A stretch of DNA of 64,000 nucleotides, taken from positions 121,737,846-121,801,845 of the forward strand of contig OY757011.1 in the NCBI GenBank assembly GCA_963580285.1. The letters are read 5' to 3'. Below, in pieces: positions 44,972 to 56,724 of the stretch; position 1 is the first letter of the stretch, and every line of letters starts with the position of its first letter. Below the pieces are notes generated by a model, which was not told the origin of the DNA, made no database searches, and worked only from the letters and a program-made list of their open reading frames with translations. The position numbers were made by a program, and so were the translations under genes. Origin of the DNA: Lucinisca nassula. Its lineage: Eukaryota; Mollusca; Bivalvia; Lucinida; Lucinidae.

Positions 44972-47782
44972 TGTAACGGTCAGTTTCTTCCCCCGGCCCG
45001 GTTCTTCCCCGGGGAAGAACTGGGCCGGCCCGGTTCTTCCCCGGGGGAAGAAACTGACTAGTCAGTTTCTTCCCCACCCAGTCCGTTTCTTCCCCACCTA
45101 AAATTTTTTTCAGAACCATAGTCAACGAGTAATTTTCGGCTCACAATTTGTTATAAATGAGAAATGAGACCATTCTGAGTAACTTCTGAATCCTTTTAGC
45201 TTACATGACAAAATGTGCTCTATGCTGCACCATTCATGGAGATGCAATAAAATATGCATCCATATTCGAGCATCATTGATGTATTTTGTTTGCTTTTTAA
45301 GAATAAATTAGTAAACTAAACAGATCTAATAAGCCACAAATGTTTGGCGCTCAAATCTACATAAAATTTGGAGACTGGGGGTGGGGAAGAACTGGGCCGG
45401 CCCGTTTCTTCCCCACCCCCGATTTTTCTGTTTACAAAAAAATTCTTGTGATAAATTTTCTTCGCTTTTTATGACATAAATTGGAATAAACTAAAAAGAT
45501 ATAATAAGCAACAAATGTTTGGAGCTCAAATCTAAATAGAATTTGGAGACTGGGGGTGGGGAAGAACTGGGCCGGCCCGTTTCATCCCCACCCCCGATTT
45601 TTCTGTTTGCAAAAAATTCTTGTGATAAATTTTCTTCGCTTTTTAAGACATACATTGGTATAAACTAAAAAGATATAATAAGCAACAAATGTTTGCAGCC
45701 CAAATCTAAATATAATTTGGAGACTGGGGGTGGGGAAGAACTGGGCCGGCCTGTTTCTTCCCCACCCCAGATTTTTCTGTTTACAAAAAATACTTGTGAT
45801 AAATTTTCTTTGCTTTTTAAGACATAAATTGGTATAAACTGAAAAGTTATAATAAGTAACAAATGTTTAGAGCTCAAATCTAAATAGAATTTGGAGACTG
45901 GGGGTGGGGAAGAACTGGGCCGGCCTGTTTCTTCCCCACCCCAGATTTTTCTGTTTACAAAAAATTCTTGTGATAAATTTTCTTCCCTTTTTAAGACATA
46001 AATTGGTATTAACTAAACAGATATAATACCGTATTCGCCCTAATTACCGCACATGCTCCTATAAGCGCACACCAAAGCTATTTTTGAAAAGGAAATGCAT
46101 AAGCACACACTTTACAGTAATCTCCCCTTGAAGGTCTCATAGTAAATCTATAAAAACTTACCATTATTGCTTCCAACATTGAAGCCAATGCTTAAGTATC
46201 TTTTTCCGTCCCATTAAATATCAGTATGCATCATCTTGGAAGCTGTTGTTTTCGTATCAAGTGTGCGCTAATTAGGTAGATTTTTCACCATGATTTTATG
46301 ACACGATTTTGAAAAAACAAAGCGCACGGTGCGGTAATTAGGGCGAATACGGTAAGCAAAAACTGTTTGGTGTTCAAATCACATCTTCAGTGATATAACT
46401 GACATAACTGTACAACACTACCCAGGGGTGGGGAAGAAATGGGCCCGCCCAGTTCTTCCCCACCCCAGACACCTTCAACATCATAATTGACTTAAAAGTA
46501 CAACACTTACCAAGGGTGGGAAAGAAATGGACTGGCCCAGTTCTTCCCCATCCAAGAAATCTTCAGCAATATAACTGACATACATTTACAACACTACCCA
46601 AAAGTGGGGAAGAAACAGGCCGGCCCAGTTCTTCCCCACCCCCACCCCCGAGTCTCTGAATTCTATTGAAATTTAAGTGCCAAACATTTGTTGCTTATTA
46701 TATCTGTTTAGTTAATACCAATTTATGTCTTTAAAAGTGAAGAAAATTTATCACAAGAATTTTTAGTAAACAGAAAAATTTGGGGTGGGGAAGAAACGAG
46801 CCGGCCCAGTTCTTCCCCACACCCAGTCTCCAAATTCTATTAAGATTTGAGCTCCAAACAATTGTTGCTTATTATATCTGTTTAGTTTATACCAATTTAT
46901 GTCTTAAAAAGCAAAGGAAATTTATCACCAGAATTATTAGTAAGCAGAAAAATCTGGGGTGGGGAAGAACTGTGCCGACCCAGTTCTTCCCCACCCAAGC
47001 CTCCAAATTCTATTTATATTAGAGCTCAAACATTTGTTGCTTATTATATCCTTTTAGTTTCTACCAATTTTTGTCCTAAACAGCAAAGGAAATTTATCAC
47101 AAGAATTATTAGTAAACAGAAACATCTAAAGTGGGGAAGAACTGGGCCGGCCCAGTTCTTCCCCACCCCCAGCCTCTGAATTCTATTGAAACTTAAGGGC
47201 CAAACATGTGTTGCTTATTATATCTCTGTAGTTAATACCAATTTATGTCTTTAAAAGTGAAGAAAATTAATCACAAGAATCTTTAGTAAACAGAAAAATC
47301 TTGGGTGGGGAAGAACTGGGCCAGCCCGGTTCTTCCCCGGGGAAGAAATGGGCCGGCCCAGTTCTTCCCCACCCCCACTTTCCAAATAATATTTAGATTG
47401 GAGCACTAAAGAGTTGTTGCTTATCATATCTGTTTAGTTAATACCAATTAATGTCATAAAAAGCTAAGAAAATTAATCATAGATACTGGAATTGGGATGA
47501 AAATTTCCTTGGATTTCCATATATTGTATGGCAAAGAGAAAATTTTGCCATTCAAGCTGTAAAGACTCAAAACTATTTCAGAATGGTTTCTTTTCGAATG
47601 TTTAACAATTTGTGAGGCATAAATATCTCATTCTCTGTGGTTCTAAAAAAATTTCAGGTGGGGAAGAAACTGACTGGGTGGGGAAGAAACTGACTAGTCA
47701 ATTTCTTCCCCGGGGAAGAAACGGGCCGGCCCAATTCTTCCCCGGGGAAGAAACTGACTGGGGGAAGAACCGGCCTGTTACA
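44972..47782. mobile_element. foldback element: two opposed tandem arrays, CCGG target duplication
   Basis: Starts TGTAACGGTCAGTTTCTTCC and ends in inverted form GGCCTGTTACA. CCGG flanks both sides (44968-44971, 47783-47786) where normal satellite units have CCAG. The terminal arms, about 250 bp, match each other inverted. For example, ACTAGTCAGTTTCTTCCCCA and AATTTTTTTCAGAACCA near 45058-45118 match their complements near 47640-47700. The left half has about four units of 175 bp, starting near 45371, 45546, 45720 and 45895. The right half has similar units in reverse orientation (46660-47450). A middle zone (46380-46640) has shorter units of about 90 bp. Each unit holds a palindrome centred on GGGCCGGCCC flanked by GGGGAAGAA / TTCTTCCCC. 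No protein is encoded. Confidence 0.8.
46029..46352. mobile_element. mariner/pogo-like MITE with 24-bp ends and TA duplication
   Basis: The ends CCGTATTCGCCCTAATTACC (running on into GCAC) are perfect inverted repeats. TA lies at 46027-46028 and 46353-46354. Removing it restores the normal satellite phrase GATATAATAAGCAA seen in neighbouring units. Confidence 0.88.
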
Positions 47783-49642
47783 CCGGGTCTTTGCTATTTG
47801 GTATGAAGCTTCATCTAGTGGACCCCTACCAAGATTGTTCAATTTATAGTGCTGCGGCCAAAAATGCCCCCGCTCCGGGGCCCTTTAGTTTTACATAGAC
47901 TTATATAGGGAAAATCTTAAAAAATCTTCTTCTCTGAAACCACAAGGCCTAGGTCTTTGATATTTGGTATGAAGCTTCAGCTAGTGGACCTTTACCAAGA
48001 TTGTTCAAATTATAGCCCTGAGGCCGAAAATGCCCCTGCCCCAGGGCCCTTTGGTTTTACATAGACTTATATAGAGATAATCTTTGAAAACCTTCTTCTG
48101 TGAAACCACAAGGCCTAGGTCTTTGATATTTGGTGTGAAATTTCATCTAGTAGACCTCTATCAAGATTGTTCAAATTATAGCCCTGGGGCCCAAACTGCC
48201 CCCGGCCCGAGATTCTTTGGATTTACATAGACTTATATAGGGAAATCTTTAAAAATCTTCTTTTCTGAAACTGCAAGGCCCATGTCTTTGATCTTTGGTA
48301 TGGAGCTTCATCTAGTGGACAATTATAGCCTTTGTTGATATTAGGTATGAAGCTTCACCTTTTTAGACCTCCCTCAACATTATGCACATTGTAGCCTTGG
48401 GGTCAATAAAGGCCCTCCCCCGGGCCCACTTGTTACTCTGGATCAGGTGAGCGATCCAGGGCCAACATGGCCCTCTTGTTTAGCTTACCTGTCACGTAGT
48501 GACGAGGTGAGCTTTAGGGATCACTTTTTGTCCGTTGTGCGTCTGTGCATAAACTTTTCTTGTGAACACACTAGAGGTCACAGTTTTGGGCAAAGCATCA
48601 TCAAACTTGTTCAGAATGATCATCATGGCAATATCTCAGTCAAGTTCGAATATGGGTCATGGCAGGTCAAAAAGTAGGTCAGTAGGTCAAATCATAGAAA
48701 AACCTTGTGAATACACTAGAGGCCCCAGTTTTGGTCCAATCATAGTCTATCTTCCCCAGAAAGATCATCTTGACAATGTCTCTGTCAAGTTCGAATATGG
48801 GACATTTTGGGTCAAAAATAGGTCAGCAGGTCAAATCAGAGAAAAACCTTGTGAACATACTACAGGCCACAGTTTTAATCCGATCATCATCAAACTTGCT
48901 CAGAATGATAGTCTTGACAATATCTCGGTCACATTCGAATATGGGTCATGTCCAGTCAAAAAGTAGGCCAGTAGGTCAAATCAAAGAAAACCCTGAACAC
49001 ACTAGAGGCCACAGTTTAAGTCTGATCATCATCAAACTTGCCCAGAATGATCATCTTGACAATATCTCGGGTCAAGTTTGAATACGGGTCATATCCAGTC
49101 AAAAAGTAGGTCAGCAAGACAAATCATAGAAAAACCTTGTGAACACACTAGAGGCCACAGTTTTGGTCTGATCAGCATCAAACTTGCCCAGAATGATCAT
49201 CTTGACAATATCTCAGTCATGTTCGAATATGGGTCATGTCGGGTCAAAAAGTAGGTCAGTAGGTCAAATCATAGAAAAACCCTCTTAACACACTAGAGGC
49301 CACAGTTTTGGTCCGATCATCATCAAACTTCCTCAAAATGATAATTTTACAATACCTCGGTTAATTTCGAATATGGGTCTTGTCTGGTCAATAAGTAGGT
49401 CAGATTGTTGAAAAACCTTGTGAATACACTAGAGGCCCCAGTTTTGGTCCGATCATCATCAAACTTGCTCAGAATGATCATCTTGGCAATATCTGGGTCA
49501 AGTTTGAATATGGGTCATGTCGGGTCAAAAAATAGGTCAGCAGGTCAAATCATAGAAAAACGTTTTGAACACTCTAAGAGGCCACAGTTTTAGTCAAATC
49601 ATCATAAAACTTACTCAGAATGTTCATCTGGACCATTTCTCA

Positions 49643-49856
49643 GTTAACCTTTCTCTTGCTGAATAGTCATTTTAGCCACACCCATCTCTGACTTTGAACC
49701 AATCAGATTACTTGATGTAATTTATTCCTACAATTTCATAAACAGAATGTCAAACAGTGTAGATCCTGATCAGATGGCTTCTTCAGAAGCCATCTGATCT
49801 GGATCTGCACTGTTTGCAAAGATGGGGGTTGTCGTGAACAGCAAGATAAGGGTTAA
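49643..49856 (+). mobile_element. piggyBac-like MITE (type 2) inside element L
   Basis: From TTAACCTTTCTCTTGCTG to CAGCAAGATAAGGGTTAA. The host unit normally reads CTCGGTCAAGTTCG; here CTCAG, the insertion with TTAA on each side, then GTTCG. This fits a TTAA target duplication. Confidence 0.85.
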
Positions 49857-50777
49857 GTTCGAATATGGGTCATGTCAAATCAAAAGTAGATCAGTAGGTT
49901 ATTTTGTCATAACTTTTGAACCGTTTCAGATAGAGCCTTCATATTTAGCATGTAGGTCCCTTGTGACAAGGGCTTCCCACTCATATAAAGATTTGTCCTG
50001 TGACCTTGACATGTGACCTACTTTGTCATAACTTTTGAACCATATGATCAGATAGAGCCTTCATATTTGGCATGTAAATTCCTTGTGACAAGGTTTTCTC
50101 AACCATTCAAACTTTTGACCCATGACCTTGACCTTTGACATACTTTGTCATAACTTTTAATGCATTTGAGATACAGCCTTCATATTTGGCATGTAGGTTT
50201 CTTGCGACAAGGGCTTCCTATTCATACATAAAATGATCTGTGACCTTTACCTTGACATTTGACCTATTTTATTATAACTTTTGAACCATTTGAGATAGTG
50301 CCTTCATATATGGCATGTATGTTCCTTGTGAAATGGTCTTCCCACCCATACAAACATTTTGTCTCATGACCTTGACCTTTGACCTACTTTGTCATAATTT
50401 TGAAGCATTTGAGATAGAGCCTTCATATTTGGCATGTAGTTTCCTTTTGACAAGGGCTTCCTATTTATACAAACATGACTTGTTACCTTGACCTTGACAT
50501 GTGACCTACTTTATCTAAACTTTTGAAACATTTGGGGTAGAGCCTTCATATTTGGCATGTATGTTCCTTGTGGCAAGGACTTTCCGCCCATACAAAAAAA
50601 ATGATCTGTGACCTTGACCTTTGACCTTCTTTCTCATAACTTTGAACCATATAAGATAGAGCCTTCATATTTTGCATGTAGGTGTCTTGTGACAAGGGTA
50701 ACCCACCCATGCAAAATTTTTTACCCGTGACCTTGACCTTTGACCATTTTTGTCATAACTTTTGAACCATTTAAGGT

Positions 50778-51083
50778 TTTTGTTTGTTTGTTTGATTTGA
50801 GGTTTAACGTCCCCGTCAACACTGTAAAGGTCATTTTGGAGACGTTGCTTCCAATTTTGTGGGACTTTTACCCAACATTGAGATGAATTGACATCTCAAG
50901 CCCTGTCGCCCAATGAAACCAATAGGGTTTATTAGCATGGACGGTTCGCCTCACACCGCGGTTCCTGGACAGGCTTAGATCCTCTAAGCGGTTTACCAGT
51001 ACTAGTGTGTGGGCCGGATTCAGCTCTGCGTGGAAGCATCATGCAGCCCATATATTTCTTCAAGCCCCTATGGGCGGGGGCCG
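50778..51083 (-). repeat. SINE family A, antisense, with perfect 11-bp target duplication
   Basis: From TTTGTTTGTTTGTTTGATTT to CCCCTATGGGCGGGGGCCG. CCATTTAAGGT stands at 50767-50777 and 51084-51094. It splits one unit of the second array of L. Confidence 0.92.
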
Positions 51084-51554
51084 CCATTTAAGGTATAACC
51101 GTCAGATTTGGCATGCATATTCCTTGTGACAATGGCTTCACATCCATACAGAAAGTTTGAAATGGGACCTTGACCTTTAACCTACTATATCAAAACCCTT
51201 TGAACCATTTGAGATAGAGCCTTCATATTTGGCATGCACCTTGCTATATTACCTACCATTGCATTTCTGCAGTGTGGATCAGGTGAGCAATCCAGGGCCA
51301 TCCTGGCCCTCTTGTTTTTTTTTTGCTCACTGGGCCGAAGGCTCCAGGGGAGCTTATAGAATGGTAGTCCATCTGTCATCCTTCAACACTTTTGACCAGT
51401 TATATTTCTGCAGGCTGATCTCAATCAATTCTTATCTGTAGCATGCCTCTGGTGGGGCATTGATGACATTAGCTTTGGTTGTTATGCCAACCACAAGGTC
51501 CCATAGACTTACAATGGGAAAATGCTTGTCATCACCGTAGTGCCTTCAGTTTTT

Positions 51555-51863
51555 ATTTTTTTTTTTTTTTGTTTGTTTGGTTTGAGGTTTAACGTCCCTG
51601 TCAGCACTGTATAGGTCATTTTGGAGACGTTGCTTCCAATTTTGTTGGACTTTTACCCACATTGAGATGAAATGACATCTCAAGCCCTGTCGCCCAATGA
51701 AACCAATAGGGTTTATAAGCATGGACAGTCCGACTTGCACCGCTTTGCCTGGGCAGGATTAGATCCTCTTAGCGGTTTACCAGTACTCATGTGTGGTCGG
51801 TTTCAGACTGCGTGGAAGCATCATGCAGCCCATCTATTTCTTCCAGCCCCAATGGGCGGGGGC
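51555..51863 (-). repeat. SINE family A, antisense
   Basis: From a T-run and GTTTGTTTGGTTTGAGGTTT to GCCCCAATGGGCGGGGGCCA. The host phrase CAGTTTTGATT is partly repeated at both edges. Confidence 0.85.
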
Positions 51864-52158
51864 CATCAGTTTTGATTGAATATTTCTGAATCATGTATAA
51901 GTAGACTGGAGATGAAAGCTTGGATGAGTTTAAAAACTGGCAAGGCCGGTCATTGATTGTAGAGTTGTGTCTCCTTGATTGCTGAAAATGCCTATTTATG
52001 ACCGTGTCATCACCGTAGCCCCTTTCAGTTTTGATCGTATCTGTCTGAAACTTACATGTAAGTAAGTCAGGGATAAAAGCACAGATGAGTTCGAAAACTG
52101 GTGATGCCGGCCTGTCTGCCATAGAGTTGTCTCCTGCTTTACTGAAAATGCCCATTTT

Positions 52159-52429
52159 TAGCTCGGCTGTTTTGCAGAAAACAACGAGGTATTGTCATCG
52201 CTCTGGCGTCGTAATCTGCGTCATCATGCAAAAACTTGGGCATTTTGTAATAACTCTGTCATTACTGAACATATTTACTTGAAACTCGGATTAGTTGTTC
52301 ATTATGAAAAGGGGAACTCGTACCAATAGGTGAGGTAACCCTCAAAATATTTTTCGCACAGTTATGCCCCTTTTTCGACTTAGAATTTTTGCAGCCGAGC
52401 GTTGGCAACCGCATGCGATGCTCTTGTTT
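52159..52429 (+). mobile_element. short HINE-like element N (TAGCTCGGCTG family), no tandem array
   Basis: Left TAGCTCGGCTGTTTTGCAG and right GCAGCCGAGCGTTGG are an inverted pair. The right end continues into the hairpin GCAACCGCATGCGATGC and TCTTGTTT. It sits inside a unit of M between GAAAATGCCCATTTT and ACCATATCATCAGCG. A second copy is at 61186-61452 on the - strand. Confidence 0.8.
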
Positions 52430-52463
52430 ACCATATCATCAGCGTAACCCCTTCAGTTTCTAT

Positions 52464-54010
52464 TAGCTCACCTGAGCCGAAGGCTCCGGGGGAGCTATTG
52501 TGATCACTCACTGTCCGTTGTCGTCCGTCCGTCCACAACTTCTTCAAACGACATCTCCTCCTAAACCACTTAACAGATTCTGACCAAACTTGGCAGAAAT
52601 GATCCTCAGGTGGTCCTCTCTCAAAGTTGTTCAAAAAATTCAATTCTATGCTGAACCCTGGTTGCCATGGCAATGAATAGGGAAAATAAGAAAAAACCTT
52701 TAAAAAGCTTCTCTGAAACCAGAAGGCCTAGCTAGGTCTTTGATATTTGGTATGAAGCTTCAACTAGTGGACCTCTACCAAGATTGTTCAAATTATAGCC
52801 CTGGGGCCAAAAACGACACCGCCCCGGGGCCAACTGGTTTTACATAGACTTATATAGGGAAAACCTTTAAAAAATCTTCTTCTCTGAAACCAGAAAGCCC
52901 AGGTCTTTACTATTTGGCATGAAGCATCATCTAATGGACCTATACCAAGATTGTTCAAATTATAGCCCTGGGGCCAATAATGCCCCCATGTCGGGGCCCA
53001 CTGGCTTGACATAGGCTTACACAGGCAAACCCTTTAAAAATCTTCTTCTCTGAACCAGAAGGCCCAGGTCTTTGATATTTGGTATGAAGCTTCATCTAGT
53101 TGACTTCTACCAAGATTGTTCAAATTATAGCCCTTGGGCCAAAAACGAGACCGCCCCGGGGCCAACTGGTTTTACATAGTCTCATATAGGGAAAACCTAT
53201 AAAAATCTTCTCTGAAACCAGAAGGCCTAGGTCTTTGTTATTTGGCATGAAGCTTCATCTAATGGACCAAGATTGTTCAAATTATAGCCCTGGGGCCAAT
53301 AATGCCCCCACGCCGGAGGCCCACTGGTTTTACATAGGCTTATATAGGAAAAACATTTAAAAATCTTCTTGTCTGAGACCAGAAGGCCCAAATCTTTGAT
53401 ATTTGGTGTGAAGCTTCATCTAGTGGACCTCTACCAAGATTGTTCAAATTATAGCCCTTGGGCCAAAAACGCCCCCACACCAGGGCCCACTGGTCTACAT
53501 AGGCTTATATAGGGAAAACTTTTAAAAATCTTCTTCTCTGAAACCAGAAGGCCCAGGTCTTTGATATTTGGTATGAAGCTTCATCTAGTGAACCTCTACC
53601 AAGATTGTTCAAATTATAGCCCTGGGTCAAAAAAGGGCCCCGTGCCGGGGCCCACTGGTTTTACATAGGCTTATAGAGAGAAAATCTTTAAAAAATCTTC
53701 TTCTCTGAAACCAGATGGCCCAGGTCTTTGATGTTTAGTATGAAGCTTCATCTAATGGACCTCTGTCATGATCGTTCAAATCATAGCATGGGGGCCAAAA
53801 ATTGCCCCGCCCTTGGGCCCACTGGTTTTACAGACTTATATAGAGAAAACTTTTAAAATTCTTGAAGGCCAATGCCTTAAGCTTCATTCAGTGGACCTCT
53901 GCTTAGATTGTTCTATTATAGACCTGGGTCCAAAAATTTCACCGCCCTGGGACCTACATGTTAATCTCTTAACTCAGGTGAGCGACATAGGACCATGATG
54001 GTCCTCTTGT
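52464..54010 (+). mobile_element. HINE-like element O (TAGCTCACC family)
   Basis: Left TAGCTCACCTGAGCCGAAGG, then GTCCGTTGTCGTCCGTCCGT. Right end CTCAGGTGAGCGACATAGG (from about 53972), then ACCATGATGGTCCTCTTGT. The array has about seven units of the 166-bp type. Element P begins directly after it. Confidence 0.78.
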
Positions 54011-54612
54011 TAGCTCACCTGTCTCGTAGTAACATGATGAGGTTTTGTAATCACATTTTGTTTGTTGTCCGTCATGCGTGTGTGTGTCTGTAAACAATTC
54101 TGGTTGCCATGGCAACATTAACACCCATAGACTTACAATGGGAAAAATAAAAAAATTCTTCTTCTCTGAAACCACAGGGCCCAGAGCTTAGATATTTAAC
54201 TTGTAGCAACGTCATGTGGTCACCTACATAAATCCTGTCAATCATGCCCCTGAAGTCCAAATTGGCCACACCTTAGCTCCCATAGACTTATAATGGAAAA
54301 AAAAGCTTAAAAAATCTTCTACTCTGAAATCATGAAGCACAGTGCTTAGATATTTAGTATGTAGCAACAAAAAATAGTCACCTACATAAATCCTGCTAAC
54401 CATACCCCTGGGCGAAAATTGGCCACATCCTGGGGCTCATCATCTCCCATAGACTTTTAAGAGGAAAAATTTCAAAAATCTTCTCTGAAACCACAGGGTC
54501 CAGAGCTTTGATATTTAGCAAGTGGTCACCAACGTTAATCTGCCAATCCTGCCTCTGGGGTCCAAATGGGCCACACCCCAGGGCCCCTTAGCTCCCAAAG
54601 ACTCATAATGGA

Positions 54613-56543
54613 AACAAGAGGGCCAAGATGGCCCTGGATCGCTCACCTGATCCATATAGTAACAAGTGGGCCCCAGGGAGGGCCATTATTGACCCAAGGG
54701 CTATAATGTGCATAATGTTGAGGGAGGTCTAAAAAGGTGAAGCTTCATACCAAATATCAACAAAGGCTATAATTTTGAACAATCATGGCAAAGGTCCACA
54801 AGATGAAGCTTCACACCAAATATCAAAGACCTGGGCCTCACAGTTTCAGAGAAGAAGATTTTTTTAAAGATATTCCCTACAAAAGCCTATGTAAAACCAA
54901 ATGTCCCTGCAGCGGGAGCATTTTTTGGACTCAGGGCTAAAATTTAAACAATAGAGGTCAACTAGATGCAGCTTCACACCAAATGTCAAAGACCTGGGCC
55001 ATGCTGTTTCAGAGAAGAAGATTTTCAAAGACTATCTCTATAAGTCTTTGTAAAACCAAAGGGCCCCGGGGCAGGGGCATTTGTGGCCTGAAGGCTATAA
55101 TTTGAACATTCTTGGTAGAGGTCCACTAGATGAAGCTCCTTACCAAATATCAAAGACCTGGGCCTTGCAGTTTCAGAGAAGAAAATTTTTAAAGATTTCC
55201 CCATGTAAGTCTATGTAAAACCAAAGGGTCTCGGGGCAGGGGCGGCTATAATTTGAACAATCTAGATGGAGGTCCACTAGATGAAATTTCACACCAATTA
55301 TCAAAGACCTAGGCCTTGTGGTTTCACAGAAGATGATTTTTAAAGATTTTCCCAATATAAGTCTATGTAAAACCAAAGGGCCCAGAGGCATTTTTGGTCT
55401 CAGGGCTGTAATTGAACAATCTTGGTAGAGGTCTACTACTAGATGAAGCTTCATACCACATCACAGACCTAGGCCTTGTGGTTACAGAGGAGAAGATTTT
55501 TCAAGATTTTCCCTATATAAGTCTATGTAAAACCAAAGGGCCCCGGAGCAGGGGCATTTTTGGCCCCAGGGCTATAATTTGAACAATCTTGGTAGAGGTC
55601 TACAAGATGAAGCGTCATACCAAATATCAAAAACCTGGGCCTTGCGGTTTCAGAGAAGAAGATTTTGATATATTTTCCCTATATAAGCCTATGTAAAACC
55701 AAAGGGCCCCGGGGTGGGGGCAATTTTGGTCTCAGGGCTATAGTTTGAACAATCTTGGTAGAGGTCCACAAGATGAAGCTTCATACCAAATATCACAGAC
55801 CTAGGCCTTGTGGTTTTAGAGGAGAAGATTTTTCAAGATTTTCCCTATATAAGCCTGTGTAAAACCAAAGGGACCCTGGGCGGGGGCATTTTTGGCCCCA
55901 GCACTATATTTTGTACAATCTAGGTAGGGGTCCACTAGGTGAAGCTTCATACCAAATAGCAAAGACCTGAGCCTTGCGGTTTCAGATAAGAAGATTTTTA
56001 AAGATTTTCCCTATATAAGGCCCTGTAAAACCAAAGGCCCCCGGGGCGAGGGCATTTTTGGCCCCAGCACTATAACTTGAACAATCTTGGTAGGGGTCCA
56101 CTAGATAAAGCTTCATACCAAATAGCAAAGACCTGGGCCATGTGGTTTCAGAGAAGAAGATTTTTAAAGATTTTCCCTATATAAGCCCATGTAAAACCAA
56201 AGGGCCCCTAGCCGGGGCCTTTTTTTGCCCCAGCACTAAAATTTGAACAATCTTGGTAGGGGTCCACTGGATGAAGCTTCATACCAAATATCTTAGACCT
56301 GGGCCTTGCGGTTTCAAAGAAGAAGATTTTTAAAGATTTTCCCTATATAAGCCTATGTAAAACCAAAGGGCCACGGTGCCGGGGCATTTTTGGCCCAAGC
56401 ACTATAATTTGAACAATCTTGGTAGGGGTCCACTAGATGAAGCTTCATACCAATAATCAAAGACCTGGGCCTTGTGGTTTCAGAGAAGAAGATTTTTTAA
56501 GTTTTTCGGTGAAAAAAATCTATTTTTGGCTCCTGTGACCCAG
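54613..56543 (-). mobile_element. HINE-like element Q, reverse, 5'-truncated
   Basis: It begins with the inverted 3' end, AACAAGAGGGCCAAGATGGC, CCTGGATCGCTCACCTGATC. About ten reverse units of the 166-bp satellite follow (GGTCCACTAGATGAAGCTTC, AAAGACCTGGGCCTTGCGGT). It stops near GGCTCCTGTGACC without the TAGCTCACC terminus. Confidence 0.75.
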
Positions 56544-56724
56544 GTGTGCTAGAAAAGCTTCCTCTAGTTGTCCTCTACCAAGAGCGTTCAAATTATAACC
56601 CCATGGTGTCTAAAATGGACCTGCCCCGGAGCCCAGTTTTTTATAGGGTTCAGGCTGAGCCGGTTAATCTCTGTCTAGTGCACTAGGACCTGACCCTCAA
56701 TGTCCACAACATGCTTAGACAGTG

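Larger units (their letters stand above)
44543..48480 (+). mobile_element. HINE-like element K, carrying a foldback element
   Basis: Left end TAGCTCACCGTCACGTAGTG; right end ATCAGGTGAGCGATCC near 48442, then AGGGCCAACATGGCCCTCTT. The short 166-bp satellite array is split by the 2.8-kb foldback element. Next element L begins at 48481. Confidence 0.78.
48481..51316 (+). mobile_element. HINE-like element L with two different internal arrays
   Basis: Left end TAGCTTACCTGTCACGTAGT, then GTCCGTTGTGCGTCTGTGC. Right end GATCAGGTGAGCAATCC near 51279, then AGGGCCATCCTGGCCCTCTT. The first array (48550-49640) has units of roughly 150 bp with AACACACTAGAGGCCACAGT and CAAGTTCGAATATGGGTCAT. The second (49860-51240) has units of roughly 120 bp with CATAACTTTTGAACCATTTG, TTCATATTTGGCATGTAGG and TGACCTTGACCTTTGACCT. 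Confidence 0.75.
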
